Assembly (NCBI GenBank): GCA_039090855.1
Contig: CM077034.1
Coordinates: 226,489,331 to 226,553,330, forward strand
DNA length: 64,000 nucleotides
Direction: 5' to 3'
Source: Macrothele yani
Taxonomy: Eukaryota > Arthropoda > Arachnida > Araneae > Macrothelidae
The translations under genes were made by a program, and so were the position numbers. The notes beneath the pieces are model-generated. The model made no database searches. It was not told the DNA's origin and saw nothing but the letters and a program-made list of their open reading frames with translations. Shown in pieces: positions 1 to 10,041 of this stretch (within the stretch, counting starts at the first letter, position 1; each line of letters starts with the position of its first letter).

Positions 1-528
1 GGCGGCGGCGGAATTATGCAATGGACGTGTTTCTCCTGGTATGGCACCGGACCCTTGGTCGCAATTCCTGGTAGACTCAACGCCGAGACCTACCGCAACA
101 TTTTGGATGACCATGCGCTTCCTACGTTGTGGCAGTTTTACGGGGTGGATCCATGTTACTTTCAGGATGACATTGCCACCTGTCATGTTGCGAGGTTCAC
201 CGTGGCTTGGTATGGTGACAATGGGGTTAATCGAATGGACTGGCCTAAGCAGAGCCCGGACCTTAACCCTATTGAGCACCTCTGGGACGAGTTGGAGCGC
301 CGACTTAAGGGGTGCCCCTACCGTCCGAAATCGGTGAAGGAACTGACCTGTGTTCTCCAAGCCGAGTGGAAGAAAATACCGCTAGCCGTCGTACAACGCC
401 TGGTTGAGAGTATGCGCAGCTGTAATCGCCGCTCGTGGAGGCTCCACCAACTATCGAAGGTGAATAAACTTCGTTTTCCTTTGCTATCACAGGTGTCCAA
501 TTACTTGTTGGTAGATAGTGTACATTGA
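1..528 (+). pseudogene. Tc1-like transposase, C-terminal catalytic part (cut by window start)
   Basis: The reading frame is open from base 1, beginning in the glycine-rich strand that precedes the second catalytic block, so the N-terminal half lies outside the window. A second-aspartate block (FQDDIATCH) and a [12 protein letters not shown] block are 34 residues apart, which is the DD34E signature of Tc1-like cut-and-paste transposases. The frame is shifted near 411-415: the usual family ending (AAVIAARGG...TNY) continues in another frame to a TGA at 461-463, while the apparent ORF runs on to 526-528 with unrelated residues. I therefore read it as a decayed copy. It resembles the catalytic part of the large element at 7500-41281 in its [12 protein letters not shown] block, but is not identical. 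No right-hand TIR was identified. Confidence 0.85.
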
Positions 529-597
529 AAAAAGGATTTGTTTCTCATATGTTTTGTTGGTAAAGCTATCTCAGTTGTTTAAAGGTTTAGCATTTCG

Positions 598-617
598 GTA
601 AGATGTATACATCTTAC
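598..617. repeat. 20-bp perfect palindrome
   Basis: GTAAGATGTATACATCTTAC reads the same on both strands. It overlaps the first codons of the putative secreted ORF that begins at 603. It could be a protein-binding site or chance in AT-rich DNA. Confidence 0.5.
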
Positions 618-1075
618 AAAACGTTTTTTGCACTGCTTTTGCTTTCCTTAGTGGTAGATTTACTAAGTGCTATAAGTTCAAACGACAAAAGTTCGCGTTT
701 CCAAAAAATAACGACAGTAAAAAAAACTCTGAAAATAGGTTCACGTCAAGCAAAAGAAATACAAAAAGTACGTAGGTTTCCTTTCTTTGGTAATCCATGA
801 TTAAGAAACATAACGACACCAAACACCGGTAATGTTAACATTACAGGTATAGGCCGAAACCAAAAATACTGGCGCAGAAACTTCGGCAATGGCGGCGGAG
901 CAGAGTCCTTTAATAAAAATAGAAGGAAATTGAAAAAGTTCCTCAAAAAATCAACAGGGAGTTCCTCAGGAGCGAAAAAAAAAAAAAATTGTAAACAAGC
1001 CGCCATTTTGGAATCGATACAGACATATGCCATCAGAAACACTAAAATATTCGCATTTCGTGCCACAACTTTTTA
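603..1075 (+). CDS. putative small secreted basic protein, possibly with a 57-bp intron
   Basis: The ORF opens with a good candidate signal peptide: about 23 residues with hydrophobic core FFALLLLSLVVDLLSA. A basic, Ser/Lys-rich stretch follows, ending at a TGA at 798-800. The same frame stays open beyond that TGA to a TAA at 1073-1075, giving a Gly/Asn/Lys-rich basic tail (for example NFGNGGG, then KKFLKK). A GT at 790 and an ACAG at 843-846 bound a 57-nt segment containing the TGA, and removing it keeps the frame. One reading is thus a two-exon mRNA for a secreted basic protein of about 138 residues; the other is a 65-residue peptide with fortuitous open frame. I do not recognise the family. 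A run of lysine codons over a poly-A tract (975-988) weakens the C-terminal part. Confidence 0.35.
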
Positions 1076-1249
1076 AGTAATTTGTCAACAAAACAACAGC
1101 ACATTTCATTTACTATGTGCGGCAAATTTCAAAGTTCCCATCAGCTGGAATTCTAAGCGAAAACTTCGCAAATACTTTGTCAATTTCGTTAAAACATTAG
1201 TAGCATTTCTTTCATTTTGTGTAAAATTTTCAAAGTAATTTATGAACTA

Positions 1250-2646
1250 CACTGCTGGCCACACAAAATGCAACACCAAGAAGGAAGCATCCGATTGGCC
1301 TGAAATTCGCAGCATGCGTCGCCCGCGAGAGGACATGCAAACGATTAGCATTGCAGGGCATATGTAAATCATGTGCGCCCGGCACGCCACCGAGAAGAAC
1401 TATAAGAAGGGTGCACAGAAGGCGGGGTGTAAGTAGTGGAAGTGTGGTGTGCTGCCGGACCTGTGAGTGGTAAGCTTCCTGATGCCTCGTCGCAGAATAC
1501 GGCAGTCATTCCAGCACGTTTCGGAGTTCGACAGAGGACGAATAGTGGCTTATCGCCACAGCGGTTTATCGAACCGAGACATCGGCGCCCGTGTGGGACG
1601 ACATCCAGTCACAGTAAGGAGAGCATGGATTCGGTGGGTGCAGGAGGGACGGACGGACCGACGTGAGCGATTGCCGCAGCCGTGGCACACCGCCGAACGA
1701 GAGGACCGGCATGTTGTGCGGCGGGCATTGACCGTTCGCACCTCCACATCACGAACGTTAGCGCAGGAATTAGGGTGTGTTGCGCAACAACCTGTGTCAG
1801 CACGTACCGTACGACGTCGTCTGAAGGAGCGGGGACTTATCGCACTGCGCCCATTTCTCTGATTACCGTTGAAGTTACACCCACGGTGAGTGCGGCAGCA
1901 GTGGGCCGTTGAACGCCGCACCTGGACTACGGAATGGCACTACATTGTCTTCTCCGACGAATCCCGCTTCTGCCTGCAACACCACGATGGTCGGATCCGC
2001 GTGTGGTGGCACCACGGTTAGAGACTGTATGACTCCTGCATTATGCATCGCCATACCGGTCCGTCGCCTGGCGTTATGCTTGGGTCGCAATTGGATATGA
2101 CACCCGCACCCCTCTCGTACGCATCACCGGTACACTCATAAGCCACCGCTGCATCTCCGACGTTTTGTAGCCTATAGTCATCCCTTACCTGCAGGACCTG
2201 CCAGCGGCCACGTTTCAACAAGACAATGCGCGCCCGCACGTGGCACGCATCGTGTAACAATTCTTCACGGCCCACCAGGTATCACTGCTGCTGTGGCCCG
2301 CCTGTTCTCTCGATATGTCGCCCATCGAACACGTCTGGTCGCTGATCGGCAACCGAGTGGCCCGGCAAGCACCACCCGTGATGAACTGTGGCAACGTGTG
2401 GAAGCAGCCTGGACCGACATACCCCAAGCCCACATCCAAAGCCTCTTCCGTTCGATGCCGCGGCGTGTAGCGACCGTTATTGCCAGCCATGGGGGCCACA
2501 CGAACTATTGATGTCTGCGTGTTCGGCAAGTCGCACGGGCCTGTAAGCTCAATCGTTTCATCTTTGTATCTGTTGTTATGTCTCCAGTAAATCTGGCTTT
2601 GCTATCTCGTGTCCTTCTTGGTGTTGCATTTTGGGTGCCAGCAGTG
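1250..2646 (+). mobile_element. complete but decayed Tc1-like element
   Basis: The element is bounded by TIRs of about 35 bp starting CACTGCTGGC and sharing AAAATGCAACACCAAGAAGG, the right copy being the reverse complement (about 2605-2646). TA dinucleotides flank it at 1248-1249 and 2647-2648, the target-site duplication expected of Tc1/mariner insertion. At 1397 bp the length is normal for the superfamily. It carries one transposase gene, broken in several places and described separately. Confidence 0.9.
1485..2514 (+). pseudogene. degenerate Tc1-like transposase
   Basis: The N-terminal HTH region is open to about 1862 (FDRGRIVAYRHSGLSNRDIG, then an Arg-rich second HTH), after which frameshifts and stops break the gene. 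The catalytic blocks remain legible in different frames: FSDESRF near 1950, FQQDNARPHVARI near 2215 and SPIEHVW near 2317. The second Asp and the Glu are 34 residues apart once an in-frame stop is skipped, so this was a DD34E enzyme. The C-terminal SMPRRVATVIASHGGHTNY followed by a stop (to about 2511) is the canonical Tc1 ending. It cannot make a full-length protein. Confidence 0.85.
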
Positions 2647-2648
2647 TA

Positions 2649-2975
2649 AATATTAACACATTTTATACATATTGCAACCCAATCTTCGAAGTTTCCATGA
2701 GCTCACGTTTTATGAAATTCTCCCGCTATTCTGTCAGCCGTTCGTTTCAGTACCTCTTGTTTCCAGTAGGATATGAAGTCCACTGCAATGACGTCAGAGG
2801 CCTTCTGAGGAAAATGAGTCCATCAAACTGATTAAGTAATATGTGGTTGTTTTAATTGGATGTAATATTACCGGCATCAATATCAGGCCAAATATTATCA
2901 AAAATAACATATTATGTGTGACGTCCCTGCACCGCAGGACGCACGTGAGATAAAGGCAGATAGCAGTGAGAGCAC
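2649..2975. other. intergenic, nothing recognised
   Basis: AT-rich sequence between the right TIR of the preceding element and a tRNA-like sequence. A short ORF at 2631-2831 overlaps the TIR and has no recognisable features, so it is not called. Confidence 0.5.
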
Positions 2976-2978
2976 ATG

Positions 2979-3050
2979 TTCGCGTAGCTCAGTTGGGAGA
3001 GCGGCTTGCTCTGGATTGAGGGAACCCGGATCCGATGTCCGACGCGGACA
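2979..3050 (+). repeat. tRNA-like sequence (SINE head or tRNA pseudogene)
   Basis: GCGTAGCTCAGTTGGGAGAGCG is a good pol III A box with a D-arm-like context. About 35 bases on, a weak B-box-like GGATCCGATGTCC follows. The acceptor ends do not pair convincingly and the B box departs from GGTTCGANTCC, so this is not a functional tRNA. It could be the head of a SINE unlike the one at 55446. Confidence 0.4.
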
Positions 3051-3159
3051 AACTTGTACGTTATATGTATAAGCGAAAGTCCCATAGAGCACTTAAGGGA
3101 CTATTTGGATACGGGTTCGACATGCCGACAAACAACACGTCATCACCGTGTAATCCGTG

Positions 3160-3278
3160 CTTTGCTGCAGTGCGAAGGGGCACGTGTACCTCGGGCAACC
3201 TTCCCGGGCCTCATTGCGTCCATGCCACGCCGTCTCGTCGCTGTCATCCGGTCCAAGTGTGGTTATTCCCATGATTAG
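3160..3278 (+). pseudogene. Tc1-type transposase C-terminal tail fragment
   Basis: The last ~35 codons of the frame, ending at a stop at 3276-3278, read LIASMPRRLVAVIRSKCGYS. This matches the conserved carboxyl end of Tc1-like transposases (SMPRR...AVI..KGG). No catalytic motif or TIR could be attached to it, so it is a relic whose limits are uncertain. Confidence 0.55.
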
Positions 3279-3355
3279 ATAAGGGGTCATATTGTTCTGA
3301 TACGACTGTGCATGCTGTATGATAATAAAAAGGACTAATACAAATCAAAAAGTAC

Positions 3356-6163
3356 ACTGAGAAAAACGTTTTGTTAAATCAACAATTGTTTTGTGGATAT
3401 ACAGTCAACAAAATTTTTTGTTGAATTTGCAAAATTATTGTGTTGAAATTTATTGTTGATTTCACAAAATTTATTGTTATCACGACAAAACGTTTTGTTC
3501 ATTTAACAAAATGATTTGTCGATTTTTGGAAATTTGTTTGATCCAACAAAACATATTGTTATCATGGCAAAATGATTTGTCGATTTTTGGGAATTTGTTT
3601 GATCCAACAAAACATATTGTTATCATGGCAAAATGATTTGTTCATTTAACAAAATAATTTGCCGATTTTTGGGAATTTGTTTGGTCCAACAAAATATATT
3701 CTTATCATTACAAAAATGATTTGACGATTTTTGGGAATTTGTTCGATCCAACAAAACATGTAGTTACCATGGCAAAATGATTTGTCGATTTTTGGGAATT
3801 TGTTTGATCCAACAAAAACATATTGTTATCATGGCAAAATGATTTGTCGATTTTTGGGAATTTGTTTGATCCAACAAAACATATTGTTATCATGGCAACA
3901 TGTTTTGTTCATTTAACAAAATAATTTGCCGATTTTTGGGAATTTGTTTGGTCCAACAAAATATATTCTTATCATTACAAAATGATTTGACGATTTTTGG
4001 GAATTTGTTCGATCCAACAAAACATGTAGTTACCATGGCAAAATGATTTGTCGATTTTTGGGAATTTGTTTGATCCAACAAAACATATTGTTATCATGGC
4101 AAAATGATTTGTCGATTTTTGGGAATTTGTTTGATCCAACAAAAACATATTGTTATCATGGCAAAATGATTTGTCGATTTTTGGGAATTTGTTTGATCCA
4201 ACAAAAACATATTGTTATCATGGCAAAATGATTTGTCGATTTTTGGGAATTTGTTTGATCCAACAAAACATATAGTTATCATGGCAACATGTTTTGTTCA
4301 TTTAACAAAATAATTTGTCGATTTTTGGGAATTTGTTTGGTCCAACAAAATATATTCTTATCATTACAAAATGATTTGACGATTTTTGAGAATTTGTTCG
4401 ATCCAACAAAACATGTAGTTACCATGGCAAAATGATTTGTCGATTTTTGGGAATTTGTTTGATCCAACAAAACATGTTGTTATCATGGCAAAATCATTTG
4501 TCGATTTTTGGGAATTTGTTTGATCCAAGAAAACATGTTGTTATTATGACAAAATGATTTGTCGATTTTTGGGAATTTGTTTGATCCAACAAAACATATT
4601 GTTATCATGGCAAAATGATTTGTCGATTTTTGGGAATTTGTTTGATCCAACAAAACATATTGTTATCATGGCAAAATGATTTGTCGATTTTTGGGAATTT
4701 GTTTGATCCAACAAAAACATATTGTTATCATGGCAAAATGATTTGTCGATTTTTGGGAATTTGTTTGATCCAACAAAACATATAGTTATCATGGCAACAT
4801 GTTTTGTTCATTTAACAAAATAATTTGTCGATTTTTGGGAATTTGTTTGGTCCAACAAAATATATTCTTATCATTACAAAATGATTTGACGATTTTTGAG
4901 AATTTGTTCGATCCAACAAAACATGTAGTTACCATGACAAAATGATTTGTCGATTTTTGGGAATTTGTTTGATCCAACAAAACATATTGTTATCATGGCA
5001 AAATGATTTGTCGATTTTTGGGAATTTGTTTGATCCAACAAAACATATTGTTATCATGGCAAAACGTTTTGTTCATTTAACAAAATGATTTGTCGATTTT
5101 TTGGAATTTGTTTGATCCAGCAAAACATGTTATCATGGCAAAATGATTTGTCGATTTTTAGGGAATTTGTTTGATCCAACAAAACATGTTATCATGGCAA
5201 AATGATTTGTCGATTTTTGGGAATTTGTTTGATCCAACAAAACATATTGTTATCATGGCAAAATGATTTGTCGATTTTTGGGAATTTGTTTGATCCAAGA
5301 AAACATGTTGTTATCATGACAAAATGATTTGTCGATTTTTGGGAATTTGTTTGATCCAACAAAACATGTTATCATGGCAAAATGATTTGTCGATTTTTGG
5401 GAATTTGTTTGATCCAACAAAACATGTTATCATGGCAAAATGATTTGTCGATTTTTGGGAATTTGTTTGATCCAACAAAACGTATTGTTTTCATGACAAA
5501 ATGATTTGTCGATTTTTGGGAATTTGTTTGATCCAACAAAACATATTGTTATCATGGCAAAATGATTTGTCGATTTTTGGGAATTTGTTTGATCCAACAA
5601 AAACATATTGTTATCATGGCAAAATGATTTGTCGATTTTTGGGAATTTGTTTGATCCAACAAAACGTATTGTTTTCATTACAAAATGATTTGTCGATTTT
5701 TGGGAATTTGTTTGATCCAAGAAAACATGTTGTTATCATGACAAAATGATTTGTCGATTTTTGGGAATTTGTTTGATCCAACAAAACATGTTATCATGGC
5801 AAAATGATTTGTCGATTTTTGGGAATTTGTTTGATCCAACAAAACATGTTATCATGGCAAAATGATTTGTCGATTTTTGGGAATTTGTTTGATCCAACAA
5901 AACGTATTGTTTTCATGACAAAAAGATTTGTCGATTTTTGGGAATTTGTTTGATCCAACAAAACATATTGTTATCAGGGCAAAATGATTTGTCGATTTTT
6001 GGGAATTTGTTTGATCCAAGAAAACATGTTGTTATCATGGCAAAATGTTTAGTTGCTGCAACAAAACATATTGTGTTACGATAACAATATGTTTTGTTGG
6101 ATCAAACAAATTCCCAAAGATCGGCAAATCATTTTGTTGAATTAACAAAACATTTTCCTCAGT
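3356..6163. mobile_element. TIR element filled with a ~61-bp tandem repeat
   Basis: The outer ends are inverted repeats: ACTGAGAAAAACGTTTTG at 3356 and its counterpart ACTGAGGAAAATGTTTTG read on the minus strand from 6163, about 30 bp with three mismatches, both continuing into TCAACAA. At 6060-6150 the internal repeat motif recurs in inverted orientation, so the element folds back on itself. No transposase ORF is present. This looks like a non-autonomous DNA transposon whose interior has been replaced by a minisatellite. A clean target-site duplication was not seen, although TA or AC lies next to both ends. Confidence 0.7.
3481..6056. repeat. ~61-bp AT-rich minisatellite, about 42 copies
   Basis: The unit contains ATGATTTGTCGATTTTTGGG and TTGTTTGATCCAACAAAACA, and has a 57-bp variant lacking four bases of the ATATTGTTATC segment. 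Composite blocks recur: a TTGACGATTTTT plus TTCATTTAACAAAATAATTTG variant set appears near 3700, 3970, 4360 and 4870, so multi-unit segments have been duplicated. The short ORFs here are by-products of the repeat. TTTGTT..GATC..AACAAA inside the unit is an imperfect palindrome. Confidence 0.92.
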
Positions 6164-6235
6164 ACATCTAACTCTGAATTATATTTTCAGCTCTGTTGAT
6201 TAGTTAAGAGTAATTTTCGCTCAATGTCTTTCTAG

Positions 6236-6396
6236 ATGACAGCGCTCCTGTAGGACCATGGTATGTTGTCTTAATCATCGGACTGTTGCTGGGAACAGCA
6301 GTTCTCTCTTCAATCACTGTTTGTCTACTCAGGAGGATTCGATCATCGAAAGAAACCCTTTCATTTTGTTCATGTGTCTGCAACAACGAACTCTGA
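6236..6396 (+). CDS. probable terminal exon of a single-pass membrane protein
   Basis: A pyrimidine-rich tract ending in TTTCTAG at 6227-6235 looks like a splice acceptor. The frame after it reads DSAPVGPWYVV, then a ~22-residue hydrophobic segment (VVLIIGLLLGTAVLSSITVC), then the stop-transfer run RRIRSSK and a short Cys-rich tail, ending in TGA at 6394-6396. AATAAA signals overlap at 6474-6479 and 6479-6484. Proline/glycine before the membrane segment and basic residues after it fit a type I membrane protein with a ~25-residue cytoplasmic tail. The upstream exons were not found; they may lie outside the window or beyond the repeat array. The family is not recognised. Confidence 0.45.
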
Positions 6397-6530
6397 CTAT
6401 GGTGGAAACATTTTTTCTCTGCTGAAAAACAATTCTTGTATCGATATAAACTCCATATGTACAGATAGAAAATAATAAAATAAACGGGAGTCCTTAAAAG
6501 GTACCGTGGCTTTCGTTTTTAATTCGTAAC

Positions 6531-7290
6531 TTAAGGCTGTCTTTGAATGAGTGTTAGGCTTCATCTTCTGCGATAGATGGCGCAAAATATCACTCCTTGG
6601 GCGTGGCTTTTTACGTCTTGAGGAATTGACCCAGAAGTTGGCGTCAGCGAATGACTGAAGACCTTACCATATTCAGAATGGAAGCGGTATCTCGTTGGCT
6701 CCACAATGAAAAGACAAAACACGCCCTGTTACGTTTTAACCAATGACATTGTTTGTGGGAGGCGCTTAGGAGATAGCGTAGTTTCTGTCTCCAATTCAAG
6801 TGTTTTCTGGTAATGTATACATTTTCTCTTCAAAAAATGAACGTACAGAGGAATTTAAGGTGATCTATAGAAGACAAGATTCCAATCTCACTTCAGTGCC
6901 CATTCTTTGATTTCTATTTGGCCTAGATAATTAAAAAAATCAGACAGCAATGAGAGTTTTATTTCTACACAGTATTCCAATTTGGCACTAGATGGCGCTA
7001 GAAGTTAGCTTGGCAGTGTTCCACACAGAAACACTGCCAAGCTAACGTCTAGCGCCATCTAGTGTCAAATTGGAATATTGTGTAGAAATAAAAATTGAAT
7101 TAAAAAAAAAATGCTAACAAATTTTTCGGAGAAATAACTGCGACACGTATTAGATGTGGATCGTTTTTATTTGTGCTCAAAATTTCAAACTCTACAAAGT
7201 CATAGTTTTCGAGAAAATATGTACAAAAGAATTTGTATTACAGATATAGGACATAATTTCTGTTAAGCTCATTCAAAGACAGCCTTAACA
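6531..7290. mobile_element. TTAA-flanked non-autonomous hairpin element, copy 1
   Basis: TTAAGGCTGTCTTTGAATGA at 6531 is matched by its reverse complement at about 7268-7287, giving TIRs of ~17 bp inside TTAA on both sides. A TTAA duplication is used by piggyBac and Kolobok transposons. No transposase ORF exists inside. The interior carries a near-perfect hairpin (6957-7094), and most of the element is found again, inverted, at 63024-63860. Superfamily assignment is inference from the TTAA alone. Confidence 0.65.
6957..7094. repeat. long hairpin, ~65-bp arms
   Basis: TTTTATTTCTACACAGTATT onward is followed, after a loop of about 8 bases (CCACACAG), by its near-perfect reverse complement. Each arm contains the ACTAGATGGCGCTAGA motif. 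It lies inside the TTAA-flanked element, and a related single arm is present near 63228-63275. Confidence 0.9.
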
Positions 7291-7497
7291 GATTCTTAAT
7301 TACTCTGTTTCACATTCCTGGAGATAACAACACAACATTTCTTTGATTCAATTCCAGAACTGGACAACACGAGAACATGTCCTTTGCCATACAGGCACTG
7401 GCGGCGCTTGCTATAGGTTCAGTGGTTCAGTGAACCCCTAACTGAACTTCATTTTAGCAAAATTATTACTTTTAATACCACTTCAGGCATATTTTTG
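7288..7497. other. spacer, nothing recognised
   Basis: Unassigned DNA between the TTAA element and the left TIR of the large Tc1-like element. Confidence 0.5.
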
Positions 7498-7565
7498 TAC
7501 ACTATATTGACAAAAGTCACCGTACACCTTGAAGAGAAATACAACATCGCATTTATTGACATACA

Positions 7566-8606
7566 TTAGTACGGTGTCTGTCCACCTTTGGCCTTAATGC
7601 ATGCACTGACACTTCGAGGCATGCTTTCGACAAGGTTTTGGAACACAGCGATACGCATGCGCTTCCATTCAGTACATAATTCTGCCGCTAACTGTTGCTT
7701 AGTAGTAGACCGTGCTTCCAAACTTCCTATGCGACGCTCTAATTCATCCCATAGGTGCTCTATGGGATTCAGATCAGGGCACTGTGCTAGCCAGTCCACA
7801 CACGATACGAAATTATCGTCAAACCACGCCGTAACAGTCCTTGCTTTATGGCTCGGTGCATTATCCTGCTGGTGTCAACAAAGCTATGTTCCATAGTATT
7901 GCCGCAGAGTTGGCAGGGCATAATTGTCCAGAATATCGAGGTAGGCATGCTGGTTAACAGGTTTGTCCACGATAGCCATTGGGCTGGGAACATACCACGA
8001 AAGACACCCCCACACGAGTACACTGCCAGCTGCAAACTTCACCGTATGAACAGTGCACTGTAGTAAATAGCGTTACCTCCGCTGCCACCATACCCACACT
8101 TTGCCATCAGACTGATGGATTGTGTATCTGGATTCATCAGTCCATAGGACCCGTTTCCATTGATCTACAGCCCACGATAAATGTTCTTTACACCATGCTA
8201 AACGACGAGTAGCATTCCGAGTGGAGATGAAAGGCTTATGAGCAGCCGCACGACCACGGTAACCCATGGAGTGAAGATATCCGCGAATGGTACGTGTACA
8301 TACCGAGGTTCCAGCATTTTTACTCACCTTTACACTGAGGTCTTGTGCAGTACTCCGTCGATTAGCTGTAACGACTCTCCTGAGGCTTCGACGTCCTCTA
8401 TCACTGATTTTCTTTGGTCTGTCGGTACGTTTTGCTGCTTGATGTGTCTTCCGCTTATTCAGTACATCCAAAACAGTTGACTTGGGTATGTTTAAACGCC
8501 TCTCGGTTTCTCTTATGGACAACCCACTAAGATAACGCCCAACAATCTTTCCTTTCTCAAAGTCAGTTCTCTCCCGCCGCGACAAAGAAGCGGTAAAGAA
8601 GCTCAC
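7566..8606 (-). pseudogene. Tc1-like transposase, last array unit plus catalytic domain
   Basis: Read from 8606 downward, the frame gives the array-type HTH segment (KGKIVGRYLSGLSIRETERR) and then, unlike all other copies, continues into the rest of a transposase: TRTIRGYLHSMGYRGRAA and the first catalytic block WTDESRYTI, ending at about 8073. Frameshifts and stops follow. In other frames a HQQDNAPSH block (second Asp) and [16 protein letters not shown] (Glu) stand 34 residues apart, and the protein ends SACIKAKGGQTPY at a TAA. It is therefore a dead DD34E transposase. Its HTH copy is more diverged from the array consensus than array units are from one another, as expected of an edge unit that escaped homogenisation. 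Confidence 0.88.
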
Positions 8607-10041
8607 TTATACCATTTTCAAATTTAGTCTCGTGCAGTATTCCTTTTATTTGCTGTAACGACTCTCCTGAGGCTTCGACGTCCTCTATCACTGATTTTCT
8701 TTGGTCTGTCGGTACGTTTTGCTGCTTGATGTGTCTTCCGCTTATTCAGTACATCCAAAACAGTTGACTTGGGTATGTTTAGACGCCTCTCGGTTTCTCT
8801 TATGGACAACCCACTAATATAACACCCAACAATCTTTCCTTTCTCAAAGTCAGTTCTCTCCCGCCGCGACAAAGAAGCGGTAAAGAAGCTCACTTATACC
8901 ATTTTCAAATTTAGTCTCGTGCAGTATTCCTTTTATTTGCTGTAACGACTCTCCTGAGGCTTCGACGTCCTCTATCACTGATTTTCTTTGGTCTGTCGGT
9001 ACGTTTTGCTGCTTGATGTGTCTTCCGCTTATTCAGTACATCCAAAACAGTTGACTTGGGTATGTTTAAACGCCTCTCGGTTTCTCTTATGGACAACCCA
9101 CTAATATAACACCCAACAATCTTTCCTTTCTCAAAGTCAGTTCTCTCCCGCCGCGACAAAGAAGCGGTAAAGAAGCTCACTTATACCATTTTCAAATTTA
9201 GTCTCGTGCAGTATTCCTTTTATTTGCTGTAACGACTCTCCTGAGGCTTCGACGTCCTCTATCACTGATTTTCTTTGGTCTGCTGGTACGTTTTGCAGCT
9301 TGATGTGTCTTCCGCTTATTCAGTACATCCAAAACAGTTGACTTGGGTATGTTTAAACGTCTCTCGGTTTCTCTTATGGACAACCCACTAATATAACACC
9401 CAACAATCTTTCCTTTCTCAAAGTCAGTTCTCTCCCGCCGCGACAAAGAAGCGGTAAAGAAGCTCACTTATACCATTTTCAAATTTAGTCTCGTGCAGTA
9501 TTCCTTTTATTTGCTGTAACGACTCTCCTGAGGCTTCGACGTCCTCTATCACTGATTTTCTTTGGTCTGTCGGTACGTTTTGCTGCTTGATGTGTCTTCC
9601 GCTTATTCAGTACATCCAAAACAGTTGACTTGGGTATGTTTAAACGCCTCTCGGTTTCTCTTATGGACAACCCACTAATATAACACCCAACAATCTTTTC
9701 TTTCTCAAAGTCAGTTCTCTCCCGCCGCGACAAAGAAGCGGTAAAGAAGCTCACTTATACCATTTTCAAATTTAGTCTCGTGCAGTATTCCTTTTATTTG
9801 CTGTAACGACTCTCCTGAGGCTTCGACGTCCTCTATCACTGATTTTCTTTGGTCTGCTGGTACGTTTTGCTGCTTCACGTGTCTTCCACTTATTCAGTAC
9901 ATCCGAAACAGTTAACGTGGGTATTTTTAGACGCCTCTCGGTTTCTCTTATGGACAACCCACTAATATAACACCCAACAATCTTTCCTTTCTCAAAGTCA
10001 GTTCTCTCCCGCCGCGACAAAGAAGCGGTAAAGAAGCTCAC

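Noticed and set aside
1550..2529. Several minus-strand ORFs across the Tc1-like element
   Set aside because: They are shadows of the GC-rich transposase gene on the plus strand.
2979..3050. Functional tRNA gene
   Set aside because: Good A box only; the B box is degenerate and the acceptor stem does not pair.
4094..5749. ORFs of 60-96 codons in the 61-bp array
   Set aside because: They are periodic translations of the repeat on both strands, with no start context or independent evidence.
3481..6056. CRISPR-like regular repeat pattern
   Set aside because: There are no unique spacers: the whole 61-bp unit repeats, the context is eukaryotic and no cas genes are present.
6957..7094. microRNA precursor
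   Set aside because: The arms are too long and perfect and belong to a dispersed transposon family; a siRNA source is possible but a miRNA gene is not supported.
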